Assembly: GCA_903902705.1 (NCBI GenBank)
Contig: CAIUVX010000088.1
Span: 1-42,237, forward strand
Reading direction: 5' to 3'
DNA: 42,237 nucleotides
Source of the DNA: an uncultured Methylococcales bacterium
GTDB taxonomy: Bacteria > Pseudomonadota > Gammaproteobacteria > Methylococcales > Methylomonadaceae
Within the stretch, counting starts at the first letter, position 1. The number at the start of each line of letters is the position of its first letter. Under the pieces are notes generated by a model. The model searched no databases and was not told the origin of the DNA. It saw only the letters and a program-made list of their open reading frames with translations. The translations under genes were made by a program, and so were the position numbers. This document shows, in pieces, positions 8,500 to 17,140 of this stretch.

Positions 8500-8746
8500 C
8501 CCATAATCTCCGCCGTCCTTTCCTAATCAAGCGTAATTCATCTTCAACCGCATGAATATCTAAATCCTCGTGCATTCCACAAAAAGCATCCAGTGTTTTT
8601 TGTAACTCTTCCTTACTCAGTTTTTTAACTGTTTTTGCACTGGCAGATGACTCTTTAAATCCCTGAATCATTTTATAAATCTGCTCCAAAGCCTGCGTAT
8701 TTTCCAAGCTGTCAATTTCAGTCTTTACCTGTTCTTTCGTTATCAT
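8489..8746 (-). CDS. Probable antitoxin of the PIN pair 3
   Basis: 85-residue charged, largely helical protein: an N-terminal helix (ITKEQVKTEIDSLENTQALEQI), a Lys-rich linker, and a C-terminal acidic/basic tail (LRLIRKGRRRLWDDI). I do not recognise the family. The antitoxin call rests on position (directly before a PIN toxin, 11-base overlap), size and charge pattern. There is no clear DNA-binding fold. Confidence 0.7.
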   Translation of the reverse strand: MITKEQVKTEIDSLENTQALEQIYKMIQGFKESSASAKTVKKLSKEELQKTLDAFCGMHEDLDIHAVEDELRLIRKGRRRLWDDI

Positions 8747-8782
8747 GATTAATCTCCAAACTTAAAACAACCCATGCCAAAA

Positions 8783-8998
8783 TCAAGCGGCTATTTCTTC
8801 TGGTTTTTCGGGTAATATGTTCGCCTTGGCGCAATCTTCTAAATAGTCTTCAATCACTGTTTTAAATGCCCGTCTCAATTCTTCAACTGAATAACCATCA
8901 AAAGCAATTATATCTCGCTCAATGTTCACAACCCGACCGACAAAAATTTCATCTTCTTCACTGTAATTGATTTCAGCATGGTAATTTTTATAAATCAT
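8783..8998 (-). CDS. hicB: HicB-family antitoxin, short form
   Basis: 71-residue HicB core: a partially degraded RNase H fold (YHAEINYSEEDEIFVGRVVN, then IIAFDGYSVEELRRAFKTVIEDYL). Full-length HicB proteins end in an RHH or HTH DNA-binding domain; this one stops after the core (ILPEKPEEIAA), so it may neutralise HicA without repressing the operon itself. It overlaps hicA by 4 bases. Confidence 0.88.
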   Translation of the reverse strand: MIYKNYHAEINYSEEDEIFVGRVVNIERDIIAFDGYSVEELRRAFKTVIEDYLEDCAKANILPEKPEEIAA

Positions 8999-9249
8999 AG
9001 GGTAACTCCTGCTTTTTCTAAAAACTCTTTTAATAAACGAACCACATATTGTTTAACTTCTTTTTGCGGATGTGGTGAATGAATATTTAATGACACTTGA
9101 TTTAAATCTATTCTGACTTTAGAACCGTTATTATGAATTATTTTCCCGCCTAATCCTTTGATTAAAACTTCTATTTCTGTCCATGCAATAGATTTTGGCG
9201 TAGGTGTACTAAAAATCGCGGTTAATGTTTTATGCTGTTTGCTATTCAT
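8995..9249 (-). CDS. hicA: HicA-family mRNA interferase toxin
   Basis: 84-residue dsRBD-like toxin. The family features are visible: a helix with WTEIEVLIKGLGGKI, then GSKVRIDLNQVSLNIHSPHP with the active-site His-containing strand and KQYVVRLLKEFLEKAG at the end. It lies 5 bases after hsdM; toxin before antitoxin is the normal HicAB order. The S-H motif HSPHP matches the place of the catalytic His loop. Confidence 0.9.
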   Translation of the reverse strand: MNSKQHKTLTAIFSTPTPKSIAWTEIEVLIKGLGGKIIHNNGSKVRIDLNQVSLNIHSPHPQKEVKQYVVRLLKEFLEKAGVTL

Positions 9250-9254
9250 TAAAC

Positions 9255-11402
9255 TTATACCACTTCCCGTAACATTTCCATAATCTGCACCTCCAAGCCT
9301 TTAATATCCGTTTCAATCGCTGATAATTCACGCGGTGGCTGGTATTGATAAAAATGCCGATTTAATGGAATTTCAAAACCGACTTTAATTTTGCTGTGAT
9401 CTATCCACGCATCGGAACGGTAGGGCAACACTTCCCGCGCTAAATAATCTTCACAATGTGTTTGCACCAATGCCAATAAGTCGGATTTATCCAGCTTGCC
9501 TTTATTGTCTTTGCCTTCATAATCCAAGGGCAGCGGTAAAGCTATCGAATCGGGTAACGGTACATTTTCAGTATCGCGCAACTCTGCATCGGGTTCTGGA
9601 TTGCCTTTGCTGTCTTTGCAAATCTGCGCACTGGGGTCTTTTTTACCAAACGCACCCACTAAGGCAGTCTTTAACGGCGCATCCCACTTAAACGCTGGCT
9701 CTAAGGTTGTTTTCATGAGCTGAAAAAAATCTTCGCGGTCATCAAAATAACGATTATTCAAAAGCGGCTCTAATAACGCCAATAATTGCTCTTGATTCGT
9801 TAAGCCTTGCGCCTGTTCTGTCGCTATGGCTTCTTTGTCTTTGCGCTTTTTGGACACTGCCAAACTTTCAAAATAAGCACTGACTTTAAAATTTTTCAAT
9901 CTATCAGGCGTTAAATAAAAACTTAAGCGCAACGGACGTTCTACGGTGATTTTTAAATAACCAAAATCCTGATTATTAAATATTTTGCTGTGCTGATTGT
10001 TTTTGAAATCGCTGTAAAGTTGGGTGATTTGAGCAATATGATTGGGTTTGCCGTCTTCACCATCGCCGATTTCATTGCGCTTGTCGCCTAGGCTTTTTTT
10101 CATTTTTACGAAAAAATCCACCGCGTTAATCAGTTGTACTTTGCCTTGTCGCTCTTTGGGCTTGCGGTTGCTGACTATCCAGATATAGGTAAATATGCCC
10201 GTGTTGTAAAACATTTGATTAGGCAAGGCAATCACGGCTTCCAGTCGGTCATTTTCAATAATCCACCGCCTGATATTGCTTTCACCACTGCCCGCATCAC
10301 CCGTAAATAATGGCGAACCGTTAAACACAATGGCAATCCGCGAACCTTCGCCGCCTTGTTCGGGTGATGGCTGCATTTTTGACATCATGTGCAGTAAAAA
10401 TAATAACGCGCCGTCATTAATACGCGGTAAACCTGCCCCAAACCGCCCTTTAAAGCCTAATTCATTATATTCTTCGGTAACGGTTTTTTGTTCAGGTTTC
10501 CATTCCACACCAAACGGCGGATTGGCAAGCATATAATGAAATTTTTTGTTTGCGTGTCCGTCTTTGCTTTTGCCATCGCCTAGCGTGTCACCAAAGACGA
10601 TGTTATCAACGTCTTCGCCTTTAATCAGTAAATCAGAGCCGCAGATTGCGTAAGATTCTGGATTATATTCCTGTCCAAACAGTTGTAAATTGGCTTGTGG
10701 GTTTTGTTCTTTGATAAACTCTTCCGACACCGATAACATACCGCCCGTGCCACAAGTAGGATCGTAAATCGTCCGCACGATGCCTTGCTTGTAAATATCT
10801 TTTTCACCTGCATACAGCACATTAACCATTAATTTAATGACTTCACGCGGCGTGAAATGGTCGCCCGCCTCTTCATTGGCTTGCTCGTTAAATCGCCTTA
10901 CTAGGTCTTCAAAGATGTAACCCATTGCAATGTTGGCAATTCGGTCAGGATGTAAATCCACATTGGCAAATTCTTTGATGATTTCATACAGGCGATTGGC
11001 TTCGTCCAGTTTTTCAATTTCTTCTTCAAATTTGAAATGGCTGATAATTTTTCGTGCTTTGCCAGAAAATCCCGCCATGTAATTAACCAGATTAGCCGCT
11101 AACTTATCTGGATCATCCAATAGGTTGGCAAAACTGTATTGACTGGTGTTGTGAAACGTCAGTTTGAATTTTTGATTGATGATTTTTTCAATCACTTCGG
11201 CGGTTTTGTCTGTATCAACTTGCGCTTGATGTTCTGCTATTACCTGTTTTTTTGTCGCTTCTAACACGCAGTCTAAACGCCGTAACACAATTAACGGCAA
11301 CATAACTCTTCTATATTGTGGTGGTTTGTAAGGGCCACGCAATAAATTGGCAATTTTCCAAATAAATTCAATATGGCTTTTGTAGCGTTGTTGGTCTTTC
11401 AT
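9255..11402 (-). CDS. hsdM: Type I DNA methyltransferase (HsdM)
   Basis: 715-residue adenine-N6 methyltransferase subunit. An N-terminal helical HsdM domain (1-150, YRRVMLPLIVLRRLD) precedes the N6-MTase domain with the SAM site DPTCGTGGML (214-223) and catalytic NPPF (294-297). The tail beyond ~480 is longer than in EcoKI and includes a lysine-rich stretch (AVSKKRKDKEAI) typical of the larger HsdM class. The protein protects host DNA and forms the core of the restriction complex. It starts 35 bases after the GNAT gene; the hic pair follows within 5 bases. Confidence 0.95.
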   Translation of the reverse strand: MKDQQRYKSHIEFIWKIANLLRGPYKPPQYRRVMLPLIVLRRLDCVLEATKKQVIAEHQAQVDTDKTAEVIEKIINQKFKLTFHNTSQYSFANLLDDPDKLAANLVNYMAGFSGKARKIISHFKFEEEIEKLDEANRLYEIIKEFANVDLHPDRIANIAMGYIFEDLVRRFNEQANEEAGDHFTPREVIKLMVNVLYAGEKDIYKQGIVRTIYDPTCGTGGMLSVSEEFIKEQNPQANLQLFGQEYNPESYAICGSDLLIKGEDVDNIVFGDTLGDGKSKDGHANKKFHYMLANPPFGVEWKPEQKTVTEEYNELGFKGRFGAGLPRINDGALLFLLHMMSKMQPSPEQGGEGSRIAIVFNGSPLFTGDAGSGESNIRRWIIENDRLEAVIALPNQMFYNTGIFTYIWIVSNRKPKERQGKVQLINAVDFFVKMKKSLGDKRNEIGDGEDGKPNHIAQITQLYSDFKNNQHSKIFNNQDFGYLKITVERPLRLSFYLTPDRLKNFKVSAYFESLAVSKKRKDKEAIATEQAQGLTNQEQLLALLEPLLNNRYFDDREDFFQLMKTTLEPAFKWDAPLKTALVGAFGKKDPSAQICKDSKGNPEPDAELRDTENVPLPDSIALPLPLDYEGKDNKGKLDKSDLLALVQTHCEDYLAREVLPYRSDAWIDHSKIKVGFEIPLNRHFYQYQPPRELSAIETDIKGLEVQIMEMLREVV

Positions 11403-11437
11403 GTCGTCCTATTAAAAGTATCTGAATGGGTTGGAAG

Positions 11438-11923
11438 TTAAAGCAAGCTATTGATTGCCGAAAACGGCAACATTAAGCGGTTTTTGCTGATTGATAGTGG
11501 TTTGAAGCCAAACTTTTCATAAAAACAGGCGGCTAGGTCGTCTTTAGCATCGACTATTATGCCTAATGTACCAATTTTTTCCGCTGCGTCTTTAGTGATA
11601 CTGAAGGCATGAAAAATTAACGCATCACCGTAGCCTTGCCCTTGATAACGTCTGTCTACGGCTAACCGTCCTAACAGCAAAAATGGGGCTTCTTGATAAG
11701 TGCCTAGTTTTCTGTGTGCGGGTAGTTGATCTGTGGGGACGGAATGAGCGCATATCGAGTAATAACCGATAATCTGTTGCTGTTCTGCCAGTACATAAAC
11801 CCGTGTTAAGCCGCGCTTTTGGTCTTGATTAGCAATGTGTTGTAGATAGTCATTAAGCGCGGTTACGCCACAATCAAAGGCTTTGCGGTTATGGTGCTTT
11901 GGGTCTAGCTGCTCAAACTGCAT
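11438..11923 (-). CDS. tacT: GNAT-family acetyltransferase toxin (TacT-like)
   Basis: 161-residue GNAT protein of the type that acetylates the amino group of aminoacyl-tRNA and blocks translation. The acetyl-CoA loop is visible (LLGRLAVDRRYQGQGYGDAL) and the N-terminal signature (FDCGVTALNDYLQHIANQDQ) is typical of DUF1778-paired toxins. It overlaps its antitoxin by 11 bases. The gene symbol is by family; the acetylated tRNA is unknown. Confidence 0.88.
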   Translation of the reverse strand: MQFEQLDPKHHNRKAFDCGVTALNDYLQHIANQDQKRGLTRVYVLAEQQQIIGYYSICAHSVPTDQLPAHRKLGTYQEAPFLLLGRLAVDRRYQGQGYGDALIFHAFSITKDAAEKIGTLGIIVDAKDDLAACFYEKFGFKPLSISKNRLMLPFSAINSLL

Positions 11924-12203
11924 TGCTAATTATTTTTTGATACGTTAAAGCCGCTTTTTTCATGCGCTCAGTCGGTTCGGGTGGATTGTCCAACATAGCA
12001 AAAAAGGCTTGCCAGTCATCGGCACTGAAGCGGGTTTTTTCATGCTCGGCAATAATGGCTTCGGCTTTTTCTCGAATGCTTTGCCGTATGAATTTACTTT
12101 TATCCAATTCAACATAGCTCCTAGCGCGTTCTAATAGCTGTAAGGTCACGGCATCCATACGGAATTTTAGAATATCTTGTTGTTTGTTAGTTTCGATAGC
12201 CAT
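11913..12203 (-). CDS. tacA: DUF1778 RHH antitoxin (TacA-like)
   Basis: 96-residue antitoxin: N-terminal RHH (ILKFRMDAVTLQLLERARSY, LDKSKFIRQSIREKAEAII) and C-terminal toxin-wrapping tail (FAMLDNPPEPTERMKKA), whose DNPP motif is characteristic of DUF1778. The start at ATG 12203 is favoured over GTG 12206 because GGAGGG lies just upstream. As first gene of the operon it could autoregulate the whole TA/R-M operon (inference). Confidence 0.88.
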   Translation of the reverse strand: MAIETNKQQDILKFRMDAVTLQLLERARSYVELDKSKFIRQSIREKAEAIIAEHEKTRFSADDWQAFFAMLDNPPEPTERMKKAALTYQKIISNAV

Positions 12204-12372
12204 CACGCCCTCCTATTTTTATTAGGCTATTGTACCCACGAATAAAAATAATATCGCTTATTTGTAGACACATTCACTATTTATTGTCTAACCATTTGAT
12301 AATTACAGTTAATAGGGTAAAACCTAGCTAACCATTTGCGTACAGCAACGCACCTTGTCAATTTATATGTCG
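12204..12372. other. Upstream region of the TA/R-M operon
   Basis: First part of a 500-base stretch without a gene. It must hold the operon promoter; a TACAAT on the minus strand near 12230 could be a -10 box but no good -35 goes with it. CTAACCATTTG occurs twice (about 12284 and 12329). Nothing else is recognisable; the rest of the stretch is described under the repeat and iteron entries. Confidence 0.4.
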
Positions 12373-12546
12373 TAAGTAGTTAAGCATAACTATCAGGCAT
12401 AACTAGAAGCTTAACCGTTCGCCCTGAGCTGTGAGCTTGTCGAACAGTCGAAGGGTGGACGGTTAAGCCGTTCATGGTTCGACAGGCTCACCACGAACGG
12501 CTTAACCTTGTTCCAAATACCAGAAAACTTTTGTTCATCTACTTAT
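12373..12546 (+). repeat. Dispersed 160-base REP-containing repeat, copy A (empty site)
   Basis: Almost identical to 29535-29786 once the 92-base insertion in that copy is removed. It contains two REP-like inverted segments: GCTTAACCGTTCGCCCTGAG... pairing with ...GACGGTTAAGC, and GTTCATGGTTCGACAGGC with TCACCACGAACGGCTTAACC. This copy has about 15 extra bases in the first segment (an added CTGTGAGCTTGTCGAACAG-like piece). It lies upstream of the TA/R-M operon. Confidence 0.93.
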
Positions 12547-12549
12547 TAA

Positions 12550-12603
12550 TGTTGTAAAGTGTTTCATTTATGTTGTGAAGTGTTCTAATCGTGTTGTAAA
12601 GTG
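12550..12603 (+). repeat. Three iteron-like direct repeats
   Basis: TGTTGTAAAGTG at 12550 and 12592 and TGTTGTGAAGTG at 12571: three 12-base repeats at an exact 21-base period, i.e. two helical turns. They lie about 100 bases upstream of the mobC remnant. The pattern suits plasmid iterons, an oriT-proximal binding array or a repressor operator; no rep gene is present to decide. Confidence 0.75.
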
Positions 12604-12704
12604 TAGTATTGACGAAAAAAAGAGCGAAAATAACTAGGGCAGGATAGGCTTTGATGATGCGATTGCGCTACAATTGCCAAAAAGCCCACCCAATAGTTCC
12701 GTGC

Positions 12705-13479
12705 ATGGCAAAATTAGAAACAATTAAGAGCGCGTGTTGAACCCGACATAAAACTACGTTTTAGCGAACTTGCCAAGCAACAAGGACTGTCTGAATCAGA
12801 GCTATTAAGGTCGATTGTTTTAGACCTGACCAACCAAGGAACGCCCGCAGTTCAATCGATAAAAATCGATACAGAACACCTAGAGCTTGAAAGGCTAAGC
12901 ATTCGCTTGCCAAGGTTTTTAATGCAAGCTGCCAAACAAAATGCCAAAACCAAAAGTATGGCTATTAGCCGTTGGGTATCTGCGTTAGTACAAGCCAGTA
13001 ATCGAGAATTAACCGCCATTGGACGCAACATCAATCAAATTGCTAAGGTACTCAATGAGTCTTTTTATCGCGTTGAACAAGTAAAAATGGAGACGCTGAA
13101 TGAGTTAATACAGGTCATTAATACGAACCAAGCCGCCATCCGTGCGTTAATTCGTGTCAGTCAAAACCACTGGAAAGCCGACTTACAACACTGCCGTGAA
13201 AGTTTTGCAGAAAAGTTGCGCGAACAAAGTATCGATGCCGAAGCAACGCCCCGCAGTAGCCGTGGTGTCATAAAAAAAGTCGAATCCAGTGTGATTCGTC
13301 ATATTGAACAGGGCGATAAAACCCATCAACCGCGTGTGTCTAAAGTGAATGCGATGAAAATAAAACAAGCCGCCGAAGAGCTTGTTGCCGAAACACAAGG
13401 GCTATCCACTGAGCCAAAACCGTGGGATGCTGCCATTCAAGCCAAACAAAACAAAACAGTGTTAGAAAAGCATGGCTGA
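12705..13479 (+). pseudogene. mobC: MobC-like relaxosome protein, frameshifted
   Basis: ATG at 12705 gives MAKLETIKSA and then a stop; the family-like continuation ARVEPDIKLRFSELAKQQGL is in the next frame from 12730 and is open to 13479. Restoring two bases in the GCGCG tract at 12729-12734 would rejoin them, so a CG deletion is the likely lesion. The N-terminal part is an RHH DNA-binding region (KQQGLSESELLRSIVLDL) and the centre carries the MobC hallmark (ELTAIGRNINQIAKVLNES). MobC helps a relaxase nick oriT during plasmid mobilization. A shorter product from TTG 12907 would lack the RHH. Signs of a dead mobilizable element. Confidence 0.82.
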
Positions 13480-13718
13480 ATAGCGCGACCACGCTTGAAA
13501 AACACACGCATTCAGACCATGAAAATAACGGTTATGAGGACAAAAAACTCGCTAATAATATTCGTCATTTTGTGTCCGTTATGCCAGCGATTGAAACCGA
13601 GCGCGATCAAATTAAACAAAAGCTATTGCTGAAATTTACTAAACAACCAGAGATTACCCGCAGTAACAATGAAAATACCGTAAACAACAGCAAACTTAAA
13701 AATGAACTTGAGCGGTAA
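13480..13718 (+). pseudogene. Possible C-terminal remnant of a relaxase
   Basis: An open frame directly behind mobC encodes a hydrophilic tail (LANNIRHFVSVMPAIETERD, then KFTKQPEITRS) with no good start; reading back it overlaps mobC from 13422. A relaxase gene normally follows mobC with a small overlap, and an ATG at 13472 does so but stops after two codons. I infer a deletion that kept only the end of the relaxase. No catalytic motif is present, so this is by position only. Confidence 0.35.
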
Positions 13719-13760
13719 ATTACAGTTACAAAAACCGTGTTGATGTAACAGCAACCCTGG

Positions 13761-15671
13761 TTAGCTATGTTTCAATTCCTGCACAGCTCGCCAAGCGGTA
13801 TCTATAGCGAAGTTCAAATAGGTTTCGCCAGCTGCATCCACATTGGCAATGGTAATCCGTCCATGCGCTTTGCTTGCTGCTTGATAAGCAGGTTTACCCT
13901 CACTGTCATTATGACCATAAACATAACCGTGTGACCAACGATTAACGGTGATGGCGGCAATATCACGCTCTGCATCAAAGCCCAGTGAACCATACATTTC
14001 TGTCAGTTGTTTACGAATATTTGTCTCAAAGGTGTCAAAAGATGTGCCTAGTAAATCAGCACGACCCGCACGGAATAAATCAGCAGGTTTTCCTTCACCT
14101 AACAGTGGATTAGGCATTCTAATCATTTGAATAATCATCGGTGCGTCAGGTTCTCTACGCGGTTGATAGTCACCCATATTGACGGGGAAATCGGTCAGCA
14201 CATATTGAAAATAACTGCTCGGACAAAACACACTGCCAATACCACTACGTTTTAACGGCTGCCATTGCCGTAACGCAACTTGTGCATAAACCAATGGCAT
14301 TTTGATATTCGCTCGCATGGCGGCTTTTTGTTTGTCAGGCAAGGTTGGAATAATATATGCTGCCATCATGTGCCAACCCGCCATGACCGTATGATGAGCA
14401 TGGGCTTCAAATAATTTGTTATCTTTAACATAGCGCACTACTGTACCTTTTTCGACATTGTCAGCGTAAACAGCAAGGCTACTCAGCCTGATTTTTACCG
14501 CGTTAGTGTCACGATCAAGCTGAGTATAATCATAATGACTGGTGACTGCTTCAACAGCGGTATCAAAATTGGCGACATTAGGAATTAACTGTTTGACCAA
14601 CAACCGCGCAATGGTCGCGTTACCATCGGGAAAGTGATAAATGTATTCGTCAGGGTAATGGTCTTGTTCAAATTCGTTTTTGAAATAAGACGCGGGTGGT
14701 AAGCCATACAGTCCGCCATCTATCGCATCCCATAACAACACACTGGTGCCGCCACAGGCGTAATCATCAGCTAAGGGCATGGACAATAAAGCAATGAGCG
14801 CAGGGTCGGTGAGCTTATAAACGTCACGCAAAAATTCGACATAGTTATTTTCATACAGTTTGCGTTTGCCTGATTTACCCGCAAAATAGGCTTTTGCTTT
14901 CGGTGAACCCTGCATGACTTCACGCACTTTAGCCCGTTGTACGTCAGATAATGGCGTTTTATCGAGCATACTGGCAAAACTGGGTGCAACCTTAAGACCT
15001 GGTAAATAAGAATGGGCATAATATTCGCCCGTCCAGTGACTCGGCAAACAACTACGCATTAAGACACTGTGCGGATAAGTCTCTGAATCGAAAAAAATAC
15101 CTTGTGTTAACTCATGGCGGGTAAAAAACTGTTTATCGTAAGCGGTTTTAAAAACGTTTAAATCAATACCCACGTCAGTGAGTAATTTTTTCGCTACTTT
15201 ACTGTATTTGGACGGTGCTGCCATCGATTGCGAACCACCATAAGACAGATAAGTCTTGCCATCAATGGTAAATTCATTGCGCTTGGCATGACCACCAAAA
15301 TCATCGTGATTATCAAGAATCAGAATACGCGCGTCTTTTTTTATAGTTTGCTGATAAAAATTGGCAGCCGATAAACCACTGATACCCGCTCCAATAACAA
15401 TCAGATCATAGGGTGTGCTATCGAGTGTTGCTGTTCCCCAGTCTGTTTTACCTGTCCATGCTACTGCATGAGCCGCTTCAAATGATCCTGCGTGGCTACC
15501 ACGCAAACCTGTTAAAGCGGGTGGATAATAATCTACGGGGATATTATCGATATTTTGGGTTATTAGGGTTTCTGAGATAGCCTCTAACGACCAACCTGCG
15601 GTAGCGACTGTCGCCCCTGTCCAGAGAATGCCATTAAGAAAGTCTCTACGCGTAATATCTTTTTTAAACAT
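13761..15671 (-). CDS. Tat-exported FAD-dependent oxidoreductase, spermidine dehydrogenase-like
   Basis: 636 residues. A twin-arginine signal (ITRRDFLNGILWTGATVATA) directs export of the folded flavoprotein. The FAD-binding Rossmann motif is at about 85-95 (LIVIGAGISGLSAANF) followed by an acidic strand end (ARILILDNHDDFGGHAKRNEF). The closest family I recognise is the SpdH-like amine oxidoreductases, which oxidise spermidine; the substrate is not proven. I moved the start to ATG 15671 (MFKKD), which has GAGAG upstream, rather than TTG 15683. It is a single gene, convergent with the island end. aguB, a putrescine-synthesis gene, is 3 kb away. Confidence 0.8.
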   Translation of the reverse strand: MFKKDITRRDFLNGILWTGATVATAGWSLEAISETLITQNIDNIPVDYYPPALTGLRGSHAGSFEAAHAVAWTGKTDWGTATLDSTPYDLIVIGAGISGLSAANFYQQTIKKDARILILDNHDDFGGHAKRNEFTIDGKTYLSYGGSQSMAAPSKYSKVAKKLLTDVGIDLNVFKTAYDKQFFTRHELTQGIFFDSETYPHSVLMRSCLPSHWTGEYYAHSYLPGLKVAPSFASMLDKTPLSDVQRAKVREVMQGSPKAKAYFAGKSGKRKLYENNYVEFLRDVYKLTDPALIALLSMPLADDYACGGTSVLLWDAIDGGLYGLPPASYFKNEFEQDHYPDEYIYHFPDGNATIARLLVKQLIPNVANFDTAVEAVTSHYDYTQLDRDTNAVKIRLSSLAVYADNVEKGTVVRYVKDNKLFEAHAHHTVMAGWHMMAAYIIPTLPDKQKAAMRANIKMPLVYAQVALRQWQPLKRSGIGSVFCPSSYFQYVLTDFPVNMGDYQPRREPDAPMIIQMIRMPNPLLGEGKPADLFRAGRADLLGTSFDTFETNIRKQLTEMYGSLGFDAERDIAAITVNRWSHGYVYGHNDSEGKPAYQAASKAHGRITIANVDAAGETYLNFAIDTAWRAVQELKHS

Positions 15672-15683
15672 GGTTGCTCTCAA

Positions 15684-16051
15684 TAATGGGTAAAAATAGG
15701 GTGATTTACACTGGGACAGTTATCGAAAAAGCAGTATAACGTGATGGTAAACGGCTTTATCGTCTACCCACGCGGAACTGCTGGAATCGGTAGGCAAGCA
15801 AAAAGACGCTTGCCCACCCTTGTATAGCTAGCCGTCGATAAAATCATTACAAAACCGTTCGCACTAAGCTTGTCGAAGTGAATGTGGTTCGACTGTTCGA
15901 CAAGCTCACAGATCACCATGAATGGTATTTTTTATTGTGTGTTCGCTCTATCTAAACACTGTGATTAATGGGCATTTTCAATGCAGCGATGTTCTTTTTG
16001 GGTTAGAATTGCTTGTCGCTTTTCTCTTTCAACATTTAAAATTAACCGATA
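15684..16051. other. Divergent intergenic region with hairpin and REP element
   Basis: 368 bases between two divergent genes. It contains a hairpin GGCAAGC / GCTTGCC (15793-15814, 8-base loop) and REP copy C. A weak TAGAAT near 16003 might be a -10 box for the plus-strand gene. No further gene is seen. Confidence 0.5.
15846..15926 (+). repeat. REP-like element, copy C
   Basis: Starts with ATTACAAAACCGTTCGCAC and continues with two inverted TGTCGAA/TTCGACA segments. It matches the reverse complement of 25996-26062, including the flanking ATTACAAAACCG. Confidence 0.85.
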
Positions 16052-17116
16052 ATGATAGAACAACAATTTTCAACATATATCGCTGATATTTTAATTGTCG
16101 ATGATACCTTAGCCAATTTACAACTGTTAGCTAATATGTTGAAAGGTGAGGGTTATAAAGTCCGTCCTGCCAGTAGTGGTGTTATGGCGTTGCAAGCGGT
16201 TGCCAAAAAACAGCCTGATCTAATCTTATTAGACATTAAAATGCCTGACATGGATGGTTATGAAGTCTGCACTATGCTAAAAGCCAATCCGCAAACTTGT
16301 GATATTCCTGTGTTATTTATTAGTGCGTTGAATGATGTAGCCAATAAAATTAAGGCTTTTAATGTTGGTGGTTTGGATTACATTAATAAACCGTTTCAGT
16401 TTGATGAAGTTAAAGCCAGAGTATCTACGCATTTGAAGTTGAAAGCTTATCAAAATTGTATGGAAGAAAAAATCGCCCAAGGAATTCGGGAAATTAATGG
16501 GCTTAATGAAGAAATTATCAATACGCAACGTGAACTTATTTTTACTATGGGCGAAATTTGTGAAACTCGCTCACACGAAACAGGATTGCATGTTAAGCGT
16601 GTCGCTGAATATTCTTATGTATTGGCAAATTTATGTGGATGCCAAAATGCCGAATTGATCAGGCAAGCATCACCTATGCACGACGTTGGTAAAGTAGCGA
16701 TTCCTGATCATATTCTTCATAAACCAGGAAAACTGATTCCAGAGGAATGGGAAGTGATGAAAACGCATAGCCGTTTGGGTTTTGAAATGCTTTCTGTTTC
16801 GCAAAGACCCTTGTTACAAATGGCGGCTACCATTGCCCATGAACATCATGAAAAATGGAACGGTACTGGCTATCCTCGTGGACTTAAAGGAGATGAGATT
16901 AGCATTGCAGGACGAATCACTGCCATCGCTGATGTATTTGATGCACTAGGCTCTGAACGTTGTTATAAACAAGGCTGGTCGTTGGATAAAATTCTGGCGT
17001 ATTTTGAAGAAGAAAAAGCTAAGCACTTTGATCCTACTTTGGTCGATTTGTTTTTTAATCATCTCGATGAATTTATAAACATTCGAGAAAAATACGCGCA
17101 ACAAATGAAATCATAA
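16052..17116 (+). CDS. Response regulator with HD-GYP c-di-GMP phosphodiesterase output
   Basis: 354 residues: a receiver domain (phospho-acceptor D61 in LILLDIKMPDMDG, acidic pair in LIVDDT, Lys in INKPF) joined by a helical linker to an HD-GYP domain. The metal-binding HD (SPMHDVGKVAIPDHI, 210-211), the HHE pair (HEHHEKW) and GTGYP (271-275) are all present, so active hydrolysis of c-di-GMP is expected when phosphorylated. No histidine kinase is adjacent, so it is an orphan regulator. It ends 24 bases from a convergent second HD-GYP gene. Confidence 0.93.
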   Translation: MIEQQFSTYIADILIVDDTLANLQLLANMLKGEGYKVRPASSGVMALQAVAKKQPDLILLDIKMPDMDGYEVCTMLKANPQTCDIPVLFISALNDVANKIKAFNVGGLDYINKPFQFDEVKARVSTHLKLKAYQNCMEEKIAQGIREINGLNEEIINTQRELIFTMGEICETRSHETGLHVKRVAEYSYVLANLCGCQNAELIRQASPMHDVGKVAIPDHILHKPGKLIPEEWEVMKTHSRLGFEMLSVSQRPLLQMAATIAHEHHEKWNGTGYPRGLKGDEISIAGRITAIADVFDALGSERCYKQGWSLDKILAYFEEEKAKHFDPTLVDLFFNHLDEFINIREKYAQQMKS

Positions 17117-17140
17117 GTCGCACATAGCATGGCAGAAAGA

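Noticed and set aside
12550-12603. Possible short CRISPR array
   Set aside because: Only 12-base repeats at 21-base period; far too short, more like iterons or operators.
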